In this document: positions 9,001-16,607 of the stretch, one piece after another | Layout of the letters: each line of letters opens with the position of its first letter | How positions within the stretch are numbered: position 1 is the first letter of the stretch | Assembly (NCBI GenBank): GCA_002477275.1 | Contig: DLOU01000046.1 | Coordinates: 25,046 to 85,340 of the forward strand | DNA from: Caryophanales bacterium UBA7476 | GTDB taxonomy: Bacteria; Bacillota_I; Bacilli_A; RF39; UBA660 | DNA length: 60,295 bases | Direction: 5' to 3' | The notes under the pieces: model-generated | What the model was told of the DNA's origin: nothing | The model's database searches: none | The model's input: only the letters and a program-made list of their open reading frames with translations | Program-made: the position numbers and the translations under genes

Positions 9001-11185
9001 TATAATGTCTCTTTTGTTTTTGCATATTTTTTTCCTTCTTTGATTTTGTTTTGTTTTGATTTTCTCCTATAATACTTATTTCTATTTTATATAATGAATT
9101 TATTATTGTTACATAACTTTGATTGTTTCTTTTAATTTTATCTTCATCACTTTGATTATAATATTTATTTATAATAAATCTAGTTTTATCGCTTAAAGTA
9201 TCTAATAATTTGTCTATTTCTTCTTTTGGATATTCATAACCTTTAAAAAAATCATATACACTTTTATCTAATAATTTAACAAATCTTTCTGTACTATAAT
9301 TTAATAGTATTTCTTTCATTTTTGGAAAGATTTCTTCATATACTCTCTTTTTAATTTTCTCATCACTTAATAATTCATCATTTGGATTATCTAATTCAAT
9401 GCCAAAACATTTATATATAAGTTTTTTTTCTTCTTCACTTAATAGTAAAAATGCATATTTAAATTTGAAATTTGAATATTCTTCTTCAGCAAAATATTCA
9501 TATATATTTTTATTTTGTTTTTCTACTAAATTTGGTATTGTATCTAACAATATCTTTCTAAGCATTTCTTTTTCTTCAGCTGTTATGTTTTTATTTTTTA
9601 TTTTTTGATAATTATCTATATATATTTTATCTAATAACTCTTTTTCTTCTTTTGGTAATAGTTTTAGTGCTCTCTCTATTTTATTTTTCTTATAACCATA
9701 TCTTTGATAAAATCTAAAAATTGAAAGAGGAATGGATGATTGTGGCAGTTTCAATTCTAGAGTAGTATTATTCCGTTTATTTTTATTTTTTAATCTTTCC
9801 TCTATCAATATTGGTTTAATTTTTTCTTCTATTATTTTAACAATCGTATCTCTTGAAATGTTTTTATTAATTATAGTAGGGCTGATTATTTCATTGTTGT
9901 AATAGCTATTTAATAATTCTATATCAGATTCTTCTAATTGTTCTAATACTTTTCTTAATTCTTTCTCATTTATGTGAAAATCTATTAAGTATTCTTTTAT
10001 ACTCTTTCCTTTTTCATTTTCTGATTTCTTTTTATCATTTACTTTACTTATAGATTTTGAATACATTTTTTTTAAGGCTCTCTTTTCAATCTGTCTAATT
10101 CTTTCTCTAGTACAATTAAATATTATTGATATTTTTTCTAATGATTTTTTTTCTTTTCCATTTATTCCAAATCTATACTCAATTACTTCTTTTTCCCTTT
10201 GTGTTAAAGAATCTAATAGGGCTGTAATCATTTTTATTTCATCATCCATAATTGCAGATTCTTCAGGGCTAGGTTTATCGTCACTAATTACATCTTTAAA
10301 TTCTTTATCACTATCAAGTTTCTCACTTGATATCTTTTCGTCTAAACTAATTGTATTTTCGGCATATTGTTTTATTTCCAATACTCTTTTTTCAGGTATA
10401 TTTAATTCTTTACCTATCTCATAATCTGTTGGTTCTCTTCCTAATTTTGATTCAAGTTCACTACTTTTTCTTCTGATATCAGATATTTTTTCTTGAATAT
10501 GAACAGGTATTCTAATATTTCTGCTATTATTTTGAATAGCTCTCATTATATTTTGTCTTATTTCCAAATATGCATAAGTTGTTAAAGAATATGATTTTGC
10601 TGGATCAAACTTATCAATTGCTTCCATTAATCCAATACTTCCTTCTTGAATTAACTCTAAAAATGAAATTCCTCTACCAATATATTTTTTTGCAATATTA
10701 ACTACTAATCTTAAATTATGTTCAGTTAACTTATCTTTTGTTTTTTTATTTCTTGTATTATAGTACTCTACTAACAATTCTCTTTGTTCTTCTTTTGGTA
10801 AGATAGGATATTTTGATATTTCTTGTAAATATATTTTAACAGAATCATATCCATTTTCTTTTATTGAATATGAGTCTTCTATTGATTCAACTGCTTCCAT
10901 TTCAGCTGTTTCTTCATTAAAGATTGAATTATATATATCAATCAATGATATAGCATATTCGCTTAGCCCTATGTTTTCTATATTCATTTTTCTTTCGTTT
11001 ACTTCATTTATAATTTTTTCAAGCAAACTATTTAAATTTTCATTTATCTTAATTAAATTATATATTTGATCAAAATTAAGATCCTTTTTTGATATGAGTG
11101 ATGAAATTTCATTAGCATATCTTACAAGGGTAGGTAATGAATTATCATTTATATCAAGTTGTTCTATTTCAGTTATTTCTTTCAT
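6032..11185 (-). CDS. Giant sigma-70-type factor fused to a tandem array of sigma4-like modules and a helical repeat domain
   Basis: This protein has 1717 residues, where housekeeping sigma factors usually have 350-600. Residues about 110-380 are a complete group 1/2-like sigma: region 1.2 (about 112-135), region 2 (LRLVVNIAKKY, LIQEGSIGLMEAIDKFD, YAYLEIRQNIMRAI; about 158-218), region 3 (about 225-290) and region 4 (LDSLTQREKEVIEYRFG...CTRERIRQIEKRALKK, about 324-374). About eight degenerate modules of 75-85 residues follow (about 395-1075). The last four are the most alike, with YEYF..GYTKEE, LN..Q and YYGKDL..P. After a Lys/Glu-rich linker, residues about 1085-1717 are helical, with a TPR-like stretch near the end. 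The gene is monocistronic, with its own terminator and a GGGGGAT SD. The sigma call is firm; roles for the modules and tail are inference. Confidence 0.9.
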   Translation of the reverse strand: MKEITEIEQLDINDNSLPTLVRYANEISSLISKKDLNFDQIYNLIKINENLNSLLEKIINEVNERKMNIENIGLSEYAISLIDIYNSIFNEETAEMEAVESIEDSYSIKENGYDSVKIYLQEISKYPILPKEEQRELLVEYYNTRNKKTKDKLTEHNLRLVVNIAKKYIGRGISFLELIQEGSIGLMEAIDKFDPAKSYSLTTYAYLEIRQNIMRAIQNNSRNIRIPVHIQEKISDIRRKSSELESKLGREPTDYEIGKELNIPEKRVLEIKQYAENTISLDEKISSEKLDSDKEFKDVISDDKPSPEESAIMDDEIKMITALLDSLTQREKEVIEYRFGINGKEKKSLEKISIIFNCTRERIRQIEKRALKKMYSKSISKVNDKKKSENEKGKSIKEYLIDFHINEKELRKVLEQLEESDIELLNSYYNNEIISPTIINKNISRDTIVKIIEEKIKPILIEERLKNKNKRNNTTLELKLPQSSIPLSIFRFYQRYGYKKNKIERALKLLPKEEKELLDKIYIDNYQKIKNKNITAEEKEMLRKILLDTIPNLVEKQNKNIYEYFAEEEYSNFKFKYAFLLLSEEEKKLIYKCFGIELDNPNDELLSDEKIKKRVYEEIFPKMKEILLNYSTERFVKLLDKSVYDFFKGYEYPKEEIDKLLDTLSDKTRFIINKYYNQSDEDKIKRNNQSYVTIINSLYKIEISIIGENQNKTKSKKEKNMQKQKRHYNNINNIYEYFMNYGYTKEEINNLLNSLNEKQLEKLYLYYGKDLEHPIINDQIDSNDKKYIKNLVTGTLKQKIKHLKENSETVSTKKRASINNIYEYFEFHGYTKEEVNKVLDNLNDNQRELLILYYGKDLEHPIINDKISKNDKIRVRNLLCVNLMKKLEKSRNIEKKPDTKEHNNAKERQRISIKNLYEYCFAYGFTEDEIKEVLNSLTGNQKEILKTYYGEDYKSTKVIKKSNKEELQLRNLVTLTIKNKLKRIKQDKKVKKYSNTDNIYDYFKAYGYSEKEVDYVIKGLNNNQFIKLHDYYGKDLHNPVIKKDISIDEKKYIRNLLSITLKKRLENQREENNNLILAREKEEEIKQRITIKKIFLAFCMGDNLTEKDLSEVGKETLDYLINNNYLTLNNGIYEISSSKVELLLELYNGMLREGQKVFASKILDKCYKIDPKNIEVNDYLLEDSIKNKKYEQTLKYLDLLIGNTEENEKHYYNLILLLISKVYELPKEYKEKVKLFNVNEIKSLEDNNDNNIRLLIYDNNILEALNTLKEQKNKKDIIEILLREIKIKEKSQEEEVKDNTNFQDIAIYLSNNDLENGLLEIKRYLNQNNKNEYFDLALNLIRTSILEEDNNYTSPLMFLASIQKPNLNLLLAEIVQKFYKSLMDNDIELSEICLNIILNIDSLNEECLLKGNIEEIYKRKKVLRYELKNNRLLEFENILENVNLESSNYNDLTDNELIIIDDNNSNLIKAKEKLVKDHNIKVIFVGDKDKKLVVRKFNEKPSENEDELFLRAKEDYNNHDFSEALKKLLSLREDKYINNTDVYYMIGVCYVSLMDENNNLREKAKDYISISNELSKYNDLDFLKNIELDFLITLIKKKLDSFTETKETEIQEEIQKIKPQEEIEVKKQNKVQIDYNKFFGLILQNKNIDYELDELDISETEKQIIKLKLCKYLYKSEYYDQGDKLLKEVMDSSNKTGKVESIIKEITRRKKFYKYND

Positions 11186-11305
11186 ACCTTATCCCCCATG
11201 TATTAACTTATATTTATTTTAACATATTTAACTTTAAAATTATATTTTTTTATTAGTTCTTTATGTTTTTTTATTTTTATTTTATAATTATTTTAGGTGA
11301 TAATT

Positions 11306-12748
11306 ATGAGTAAAAAAGAAAAAGTATTTTATATTTCATCATTTTTATTTTATTTATTTATACTTTCTCTTTCTCCAATTTCAGGTGATGATTGGGGAAA
11401 CTACATTGCAGGAAGTAATGGTTTATATCATTGTATAGGTAATGCGGTTGGTATGTATTTTTCGTGGGAAGGAAGGTTTGTAAGTAGAGTACTTATTAAC
11501 ATACTTACTTATCATAAAATACTATGGAATATTGTTAATGCATTTTTAATTGTTTTATTTAATTACTTATGTATTAAAATTATAAAACCAAAAAATAATA
11601 AATTAAGCTATTTGTTTGTTTTTTTGATTATACCATTTATGAATCTGTATACATTCTCTCAAACTATAACATGGGTTGCTGGAAACATTACTTATTTCTT
11701 TGAAATACCACTTATTTTAATATACTATATGATGTTATCAAAGAAAAAATATGATTTTAAATTTAACTTTATTTTTCTATTATTGTTAAGTGCTTCTATA
11801 CCGATGTTTGCTGAACATATGGCTGCAATTCTTGTAATTGGTAACTTAATTATTCTTTTTTATAATTATTATAAAACAAAAAAAATTGATAAGAAAATCA
11901 TAATTTTTACTATAGTTGCAATAGTATTTACTTTACTAATGTATTTATCTCCAGGAACAAAATTAAGATCTGCAAGTGAAAATCTTGACTTTAATAAACT
12001 AAGTATACTTGGAAAAATAATATATAATATTCCAGCCTTTGTTTACTATACTTTTATGGATAATTACTATTTACTTGTGTTATTTATAATTACTAATTTT
12101 GTTATAATTAAAAAGAGATTTAAGAAAAAATGGATAAAAATTTTATTAACTTTATTTTTAACAGTTGTTCCTTTAATAACACTTATTATTTATCCACTTA
12201 GTGTAGTTAAAAATATTAATATTATTAATAATATATGGTTAATTATATATTATATAGTTTTCTTAATAATTTCTTTCTTTTTAAATATCTTTGAAAAAAA
12301 TAAAGAAAGTACGTTTTTATTTATTATTGGTATAATGGCGAATTGTGTTATGCTAATGTCTCCTACCTGGGGATATAGAACAACATTATTTACATATATG
12401 ATGTTGGCTCTTGCTAATATAATTTTAATAACAAAATACTTAAAGAATAACAAGTTTATAGAATATATTTTAAAGTTATTTAGTATTATAATTTGTATTA
12501 TGTTTATTGTTCTTTACATAAATATATTTAGATGTCAAAAAGATTTAGAAAAAGGTATTAAAAAACAGTTAAAAGAAAATAAAGATGTAATAGATGTTGT
12601 GATGTTCCCAAATTATGTTAATTGTAATATTAATCCTGATAATGACTTTCATCTAGTTAAATATAAAGAATACTATAGTATTCCACAAGATAAACAAATT
12701 AATTTTATTGATGGTAAATGGCATTACTTTGTTATTTATAAAAAATAA
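11306..12748 (+). CDS. Polytopic membrane protein, DUF6056-like
   Basis: This integral membrane protein of about 480 residues has roughly 11-13 hydrophobic spans. An early loop carries SGDDWGNY and, a little later, SWEGRFVSR. The acidic DDW plus W..GR pair is typical of a family of GT-C-like membrane proteins (DUF6056) of unknown activity, which I name with moderate confidence. The C-terminal tail is a soluble, extracytoplasmic-looking segment of about 70 residues. I start it at the ATG at 11306, because AGGTGA lies 6 bases upstream; a GTG at 11297 would put the SD inside the gene. It is a single gene, divergent from the sigma gene, ending in a strong terminator. Confidence 0.72.
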   Translation: MSKKEKVFYISSFLFYLFILSLSPISGDDWGNYIAGSNGLYHCIGNAVGMYFSWEGRFVSRVLINILTYHKILWNIVNAFLIVLFNYLCIKIIKPKNNKLSYLFVFLIIPFMNLYTFSQTITWVAGNITYFFEIPLILIYYMMLSKKKYDFKFNFIFLLLLSASIPMFAEHMAAILVIGNLIILFYNYYKTKKIDKKIIIFTIVAIVFTLLMYLSPGTKLRSASENLDFNKLSILGKIIYNIPAFVYYTFMDNYYLLVLFIITNFVIIKKRFKKKWIKILLTLFLTVVPLITLIIYPLSVVKNINIINNIWLIIYYIVFLIISFFLNIFEKNKESTFLFIIGIMANCVMLMSPTWGYRTTLFTYMMLALANIILITKYLKNNKFIEYILKLFSIIICIMFIVLYINIFRCQKDLEKGIKKQLKENKDVIDVVMFPNYVNCNINPDNDFHLVKYKEYYSIPQDKQINFIDGKWHYFVIYKK

Positions 12749-12777
12749 ATAATCCACAATTATTGTGGATTATTTTT
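12749..12777. terminator. Bidirectional terminator between convergent genes
   Basis: A 12-bp perfect stem (AATAATCCACAA / TTGTGGATTATT) has T-rich tracts on both sides. It lies between the membrane protein (plus) and the sirtuin (minus) and overlaps the last codons of the sirtuin. Confidence 0.8.
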
Positions 12778-13612
12778 TTAGTTTTTCTATTAAATCTATT
12801 GTTTCATAAATACTATCAGATACAGAAATAGATTTGTTTTTTATTTCTTTTGGTACTTCTGAATATTTATCGTTAAATCTCACTAATTTAAAATTATCAT
12901 GTAAAAATGTTAATTCTTCAAAAGGGAATCTAATTATTCCTGGTGTATTAAATCCTATTCCAAATTCTAATAGCAATACTTTATTATCAATATTTTCTTC
13001 AATAAAATTATAATATTCTTCTTTCATTTTGTGCCAGTTATCATCTTCTACAAATGTATCATCACATCTTAAATTTACAGACATATTTTTTCCACACACA
13101 GGACATTTTGGTACTAATTCTGTCGGAATTTTCAAATTATCATCTATATTATTTAACATCTCATATACTTGTTCTTCATTATCGTATAGCTTGTTATGAC
13201 ATGGCTTACAGCATTGTAATTTAGAATAACTTCCTTGCACTTCAAATACCTTAGATTTATCAAAACCATTATTAATAAACTGACCATCAGTATTAGTTGT
13301 TATTACAAAATATGTTTTATCTTTTACTAGCTCAAATAACTTCTTATATAATTCGGTATGTTTTCTTTCATAATACGAAAAGAATATATGTTTTGCCCAA
13401 TATGCCCATTTTTCTTCTTCTGTTTTAAATGGATAAAACGATGAAGTATATAAATCAGTTATTTTATATTTATTAATAAAATCTTTAAAATCATTTTCAA
13501 ATTTTTCTCCACTATAATGAATACCGGCTGCATCTGATAGTCCTGCTCCTGCACCAATTATTATTACATCTGATTCATCTAACCATTCTTTAATTTTTAC
13601 TATATCTGTCAT
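12770..13612 (-). CDS. Class M sirtuin (SirTM), protein ADP-ribosyltransferase type
   Basis: This 280-residue Sir2-fold protein has the NAD-binding GAGAGLSDAAG (about 20-30) and TNTDGQF (about 106-112). Its zinc module is C134/C135/C138 with C170/C173 (CCKPC...CPVC). The position that holds the catalytic His of deacetylase sirtuins reads V-Q126-G-S. Gln there, together with LRCDDTFVEDDNW, is the hallmark of SirTM enzymes. These ADP-ribosylate a partner (a lipoylated GcvH-like protein in staphylococci and streptococci) rather than deacetylate. It follows the macrodomain gene by 9 bases with a good SD (AAGGAG), so the two form an operon. No GcvH-L or lipoate ligase is nearby, so the target here is unknown. 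Confidence 0.85.
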   Translation of the reverse strand: MTDIVKIKEWLDESDVIIIGAGAGLSDAAGIHYSGEKFENDFKDFINKYKITDLYTSSFYPFKTEEEKWAYWAKHIFFSYYERKHTELYKKLFELVKDKTYFVITTNTDGQFINNGFDKSKVFEVQGSYSKLQCCKPCHNKLYDNEEQVYEMLNNIDDNLKIPTELVPKCPVCGKNMSVNLRCDDTFVEDDNWHKMKEEYYNFIEENIDNKVLLLEFGIGFNTPGIIRFPFEELTFLHDNFKLVRFNDKYSEVPKEIKNKSISVSDSIYETIDLIEKLKK

Positions 13613-13621
13613 ATTTTCTCC

Positions 13622-15133
13622 TTAATTAATACTATTTTTATATAGCAAGTAATCTTCATCTTTAAAAACATTAAATATAATATGATTAAATGAATTATTA
13701 TTATCATTTAAATATTTGGTTACAGTATCTATTGCAATTTTGCATGCTTCTTCTTTTGGAAATCCATATAAACCTGTTGAAATGCATGGAAAAGCTATTG
13801 TTTTTATACCATTTTCTTGTGATAGCTTTAAGGCATTATAATAACATTTTTTCAAATCCTCTACATCTTGTTCTTTTAATCTGCCTCTTACAGCGGGACC
13901 TACTGTTTGTATAACATATTTACTTGGTAAGTTATAACCTTTAGTTAATATTACCTCTCCATTAGATAAAGTTTTTCCCTTCATTATTTCATTACATTCT
14001 TCCCTTAACTGTATACCAGCAAATGAATGAATTGCATTGTCTATACAATTATGACCTGGTACAAAGCATCCTAATAAATATTCATTGCAGGCATTTACTA
14101 TAGCGTCACATTTTAACGTTGTTATATCACCTTTCCAAACGGAAAGTATTCCTTTATCATAACTAATATCTTCTTCATCTATTATACCTTTATTCTCTAT
14201 TTCTTCTTGTAAATATTTATCCTGTTTTTTTAGATATTCACTACTAATTTTCTTTGGCTTTCTAATATTTCTTAAACCTCTATATAATGCTTTTTTATCT
14301 TCTAAATTATTTGGTATTTTTATCTTTGATAACGCTTTATCTTCGTCAATTAATTCTTGAATTAAATAATCGAGTTCTTTTATCTTTTTCTCTTCATTAT
14401 ACTTTTTTAGATAATCAAAACCTATTACAATTTTTTCATTTATTGGAGTTTCTTCACTATAAACATCTCTTAACTTATCAATAACTAGTTCTTCTCCATC
14501 ATACATTTTATAAAAACTATTATAGCCCTTTTCTTCAAAATCAAACAGCTTATTAAATGGTTTATTATTTAGTATTGGATCTGTTACTATTTCACTATAT
14601 TCCCACTCAATATATGGGGAATCATAATATCTTCTAGGAGTTTTTGGAAATAACTTTTTCCATTTTTCAAACCACAAGAAATGAAGTGTTTCATGAGCGC
14701 ATGTTTCAATTACTTTCCAGTCCTCTATTCCAGTTCCTACTGAAAAACTAAATTCATCTAGATATCTTGGAAATACTGGTATTAGTCCTACTTTTGCTTC
14801 TATTTCTTTTTTAGGCCATTCTATTTCTAAATAATCTGATAGCATCTCAAAATAGCTATCATTATATTCAATCCATAATTTATTATATCTTTCAGTTTCC
14901 TCTTGAAGCCTATTTGTGTATTTTTCATAATCTTTTTTTACTATGTCTTCTATTATTATGTACACTTCTTCTTTTGATAATTTTTCATCCAAATCTGCTA
15001 ATTCAGGGAAATATGATACTGTGTAATTATGAACGCTTAATAAACCATTATTCTCATAATATGCCCATTTAATTGTATCTATATTTTCTTCAAGACTCAT
15101 TTTTTTAAATAATAATTTTGGTACTTTTTTCAT
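13622..15133 (-). CDS. Zn-type macrodomain protein fused to an N-terminal HExxH domain
   Basis: This protein has 503 residues. The C-terminal half (about 250-503) is a complete protein-ADP-ribose hydrolase macrodomain of the zinc-binding class. It has the usual helical lead-in (about 250-310), VNACNEYLLGCFVPGH, a CIDNAIH segment and STGLYGFP. Such macrodomains remove ADP-ribose written by SirTM. Residues 1-240 are an added domain not normal for this family. It contains H147-E-T-L-H151, a zinc-metallopeptidase-like motif, and downstream acidic residues (E181-I-V-T-D) that could give a third ligand. The pair with the sirtuin suggests one reversible ADP-ribosylation module with an attached protease-like activity. 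Peptidase activity is only inferred from the motif. Confidence 0.85.
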   Translation of the reverse strand: MKKVPKLLFKKMSLEENIDTIKWAYYENNGLLSVHNYTVSYFPELADLDEKLSKEEVYIIIEDIVKKDYEKYTNRLQEETERYNKLWIEYNDSYFEMLSDYLEIEWPKKEIEAKVGLIPVFPRYLDEFSFSVGTGIEDWKVIETCAHETLHFLWFEKWKKLFPKTPRRYYDSPYIEWEYSEIVTDPILNNKPFNKLFDFEEKGYNSFYKMYDGEELVIDKLRDVYSEETPINEKIVIGFDYLKKYNEEKKIKELDYLIQELIDEDKALSKIKIPNNLEDKKALYRGLRNIRKPKKISSEYLKKQDKYLQEEIENKGIIDEEDISYDKGILSVWKGDITTLKCDAIVNACNEYLLGCFVPGHNCIDNAIHSFAGIQLREECNEIMKGKTLSNGEVILTKGYNLPSKYVIQTVGPAVRGRLKEQDVEDLKKCYYNALKLSQENGIKTIAFPCISTGLYGFPKEEACKIAIDTVTKYLNDNNNSFNHIIFNVFKDEDYLLYKNSIN

Positions 15134-15179
15134 AAATACACCTCAATTTATTATAACATGATATAGATAATTCTTATAT

Positions 15180-15941
15180 TTATTTTTTTGCTGTTATTCC
15201 ATAATATCTTCTTATTAGTTTTATACCTTTTTCAGATGTATTTTCAGAAACATATTTTTCAAATAAATCATTTTCAATTGGTTTTCTTTCATACTCTTCA
15301 AAAGCTTCCTCTGAAAACTCATCTAATATAGGCGTTTTTATTAATAATGCATATAGGTCTTCTTTTGTCTTGTAATACTCTATTGTATGTAGTGGAATTA
15401 ATTCTACTTCTTTAAAACCAGCATCAATAATATTTTCATAATCAATTAGACTTATTGGTTTTACATCATGGTATCCTTGTCCTCTATTAAATAATCTTTT
15501 TAAAGACCAACAATCTAATTTATCAACCCCTCTTACTATTAATTTTCCATCCTCTTTTAATGTTTTGTAAATTTGCACTGGATCAATTATAGTGTGACGA
15601 GCTGTTACTAAATCAAAATAATTGTCTTGTGTATCCATTTTTAGGTTGTTCATTACCTTAAAAGAAATATTGTTTCTTCCACTTATTAACAGATTTTTTT
15701 TAGCTGTTTCTATCATTTGTTCTGAAAAATCTGTTCCTAATATTTCAGCACAATCAGGGTAATTTTTTAATAATTTTTCTCCTGCTGCTGTGCCTAAATC
15801 TAGTGCTCTAGTATTTTCATTAACACTTTTTTTTATTTCGTCTTCATAATTCCAATTTGTTTTTTCTTCTTCTGTATAATTGATATCATCAAAAGACCAA
15901 TTTGCTAGGTCATTGTAATAATCATATCCATTTGTTTTCAT
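15180..15941 (-). CDS. Class I SAM-dependent methyltransferase
   Basis: This protein of about 253 residues has motif I ALDLGTAAG (about 46-54), an acidic residue after the second strand (LGTDFS), and NYFDLVTARHTI as motif IV. The substrate is unknown. I start at the second in-frame ATG (15941), because the first ATG (15950) lies inside the SD-like GGATGAT. The gene sits alone behind its own sigma-A-type promoter (16144-16172) and a leader of about 190 bases. That leader holds a 16-codon ORF and competing hairpins, so expression is probably controlled by attenuation. Many antibiotic-resistance genes are built this way, but this enzyme is not recognisably Erm, so no resistance is claimed. Confidence 0.85.
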   Translation of the reverse strand: MKTNGYDYYNDLANWSFDDINYTEEEKTNWNYEDEIKKSVNENTRALDLGTAAGEKLLKNYPDCAEILGTDFSEQMIETAKKNLLISGRNNISFKVMNNLKMDTQDNYFDLVTARHTIIDPVQIYKTLKEDGKLIVRGVDKLDCWSLKRLFNRGQGYHDVKPISLIDYENIIDAGFKEVELIPLHTIEYYKTKEDLYALLIKTPILDEFSEEAFEEYERKPIENDLFEKYVSENTSEKGIKLIRRYYGITAKK

Positions 15942-15976
15942 ATTAATCATCCTTTCATTTTTTATTGTGTGATTGT

Positions 15977-16059
15977 AAATAAAAAGAACCTCCTTTCATG
16001 AATATACAACAAAAAACAATCACAAATTAATGTGTATATTTTTTGCCATTCATGAGGAG
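15977..16059 (-). promoter_or_regulatory. Terminator-like attenuator hairpin in the methyltransferase leader
   Basis: On the minus strand CTCCTCATGAAT (16059-16048) can pair with the segment carrying TTCATGA and GGAGG (about 16004-15989), extended by ATATACA/TGTATAT. A U-rich tract follows (TTCTTTTTATTT). The 5' arm lies inside the 16-codon leader ORF, so ribosome position would decide whether the hairpin forms. A second alternative stem, GTGATTGT (about 16016-16023) with ACAATCAC (about 15969-15976), encloses the U tract. The layout is that of a ribosome-mediated attenuator. Confidence 0.55.
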
Positions 16060-16077
16060 ATTCTTAAGACTCTTCAT
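16027..16077 (-). CDS. Putative 16-codon leader peptide
   Basis: A short ORF reading MKSLKNLLMNGKKYTH, 136 bases upstream of the methyltransferase and inside its leader, is preceded by an SD-like AAAGGA at short spacing. It overlaps the 5' arm of the attenuator hairpin. It would be a cis-acting leader peptide whose translation or stalling changes downstream folding. I checked each codon, but there is no evidence of translation beyond position. Confidence 0.45.
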   Translation of the reverse strand: MKSLKNLLMNGKKYTH

Positions 16078-16143
16078 TATTCCTTTAAACTTGCGTTTAT
16101 CTGGTAGTAAAACGCGAATGACTAATTGATTTACTACGGAATG

Positions 16144-16172
16144 AGTATAACATAATACTTTTAATTTGTCAA
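16144..16172 (-). promoter_or_regulatory. Sigma-A promoter for the methyltransferase leader
   Basis: A perfect -35 TTGACA (16172-16167) and a -10 TATACT (16149-16144) are separated by exactly 17 bases on the minus strand, just after the stop of the upstream 131-residue gene. The predicted start near 16137 gives a leader of about 195 bases. Two further overlapping stems can form early in the leader: GTAGTAAA/TTTACTAC or GCGTTT/AAACGC. They cannot form together. Confidence 0.75.
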
Positions 16173-16181
16173 AAAAATGGA

Positions 16182-16577
16182 TTATTCTTTGTTTATATCA
16201 CTAATACTTATAAACTTGCAATACTTGTTTGTCCAACTTTTATCAGAAGTTATGTGTTCTTCTTTTTGATCTGTTTTAAATATCTGAATATCTGAATTGC
16301 AGGCATCTTCCATTAATTTTAAATAGTTTTCTCTATCCTTATCAAAGAAAAAAGATCTTAAGAAGTAAATAGTATTCTTATTATTTTTTTCAAACATTAT
16401 TTTTCTTAATTCTTCTGCACTTGGTTGAGTATGGTGCTCATAATCTTCTCCTTGACCTGAAATAAAACATAAGTCAGTAATTTCATTTTCTATTAGATAA
16501 TTTTTTCTAATATATTCTAATAATAAAGCATCTTTATGACTTCCCGAATCAGCAACTAAATCAATTATTCTTTTCAT
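16182..16577 (-). CDS. Hypothetical protein, 131 residues
   Basis: I do not recognise a family. The protein is soluble and mixed alpha/beta, with a start (MKRIIDLVADSGSHKDALLLEY) that looks like a nucleotide- or phosphate-handling loop but has no standard P-loop. It contains EDYEHHTQPS in the middle. There is no signal peptide or membrane span. It begins 30 bases after the ABC transporter with SD AAAGG, so it is probably cotranscribed with it. Its stop is followed at once by the methyltransferase promoter. Confidence 0.6.
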   Translation of the reverse strand: MKRIIDLVADSGSHKDALLLEYIRKNYLIENEITDLCFISGQGEDYEHHTQPSAEELRKIMFEKNNKNTIYFLRSFFFDKDRENYLKLMEDACNSDIQIFKTDQKEEHITSDKSWTNKYCKFISISDINKE

Positions 16578-16607
16578 TATATATTAACCTTTCTTTAAAA
16601 ATATTTA

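Noticed and set aside
15951..16181. SAM (S-box) or other known riboswitch before the methyltransferase
   Set aside because: None of the conserved S-box core segments is present. The leader instead has a short ORF and competing stems, so attenuation fits better.
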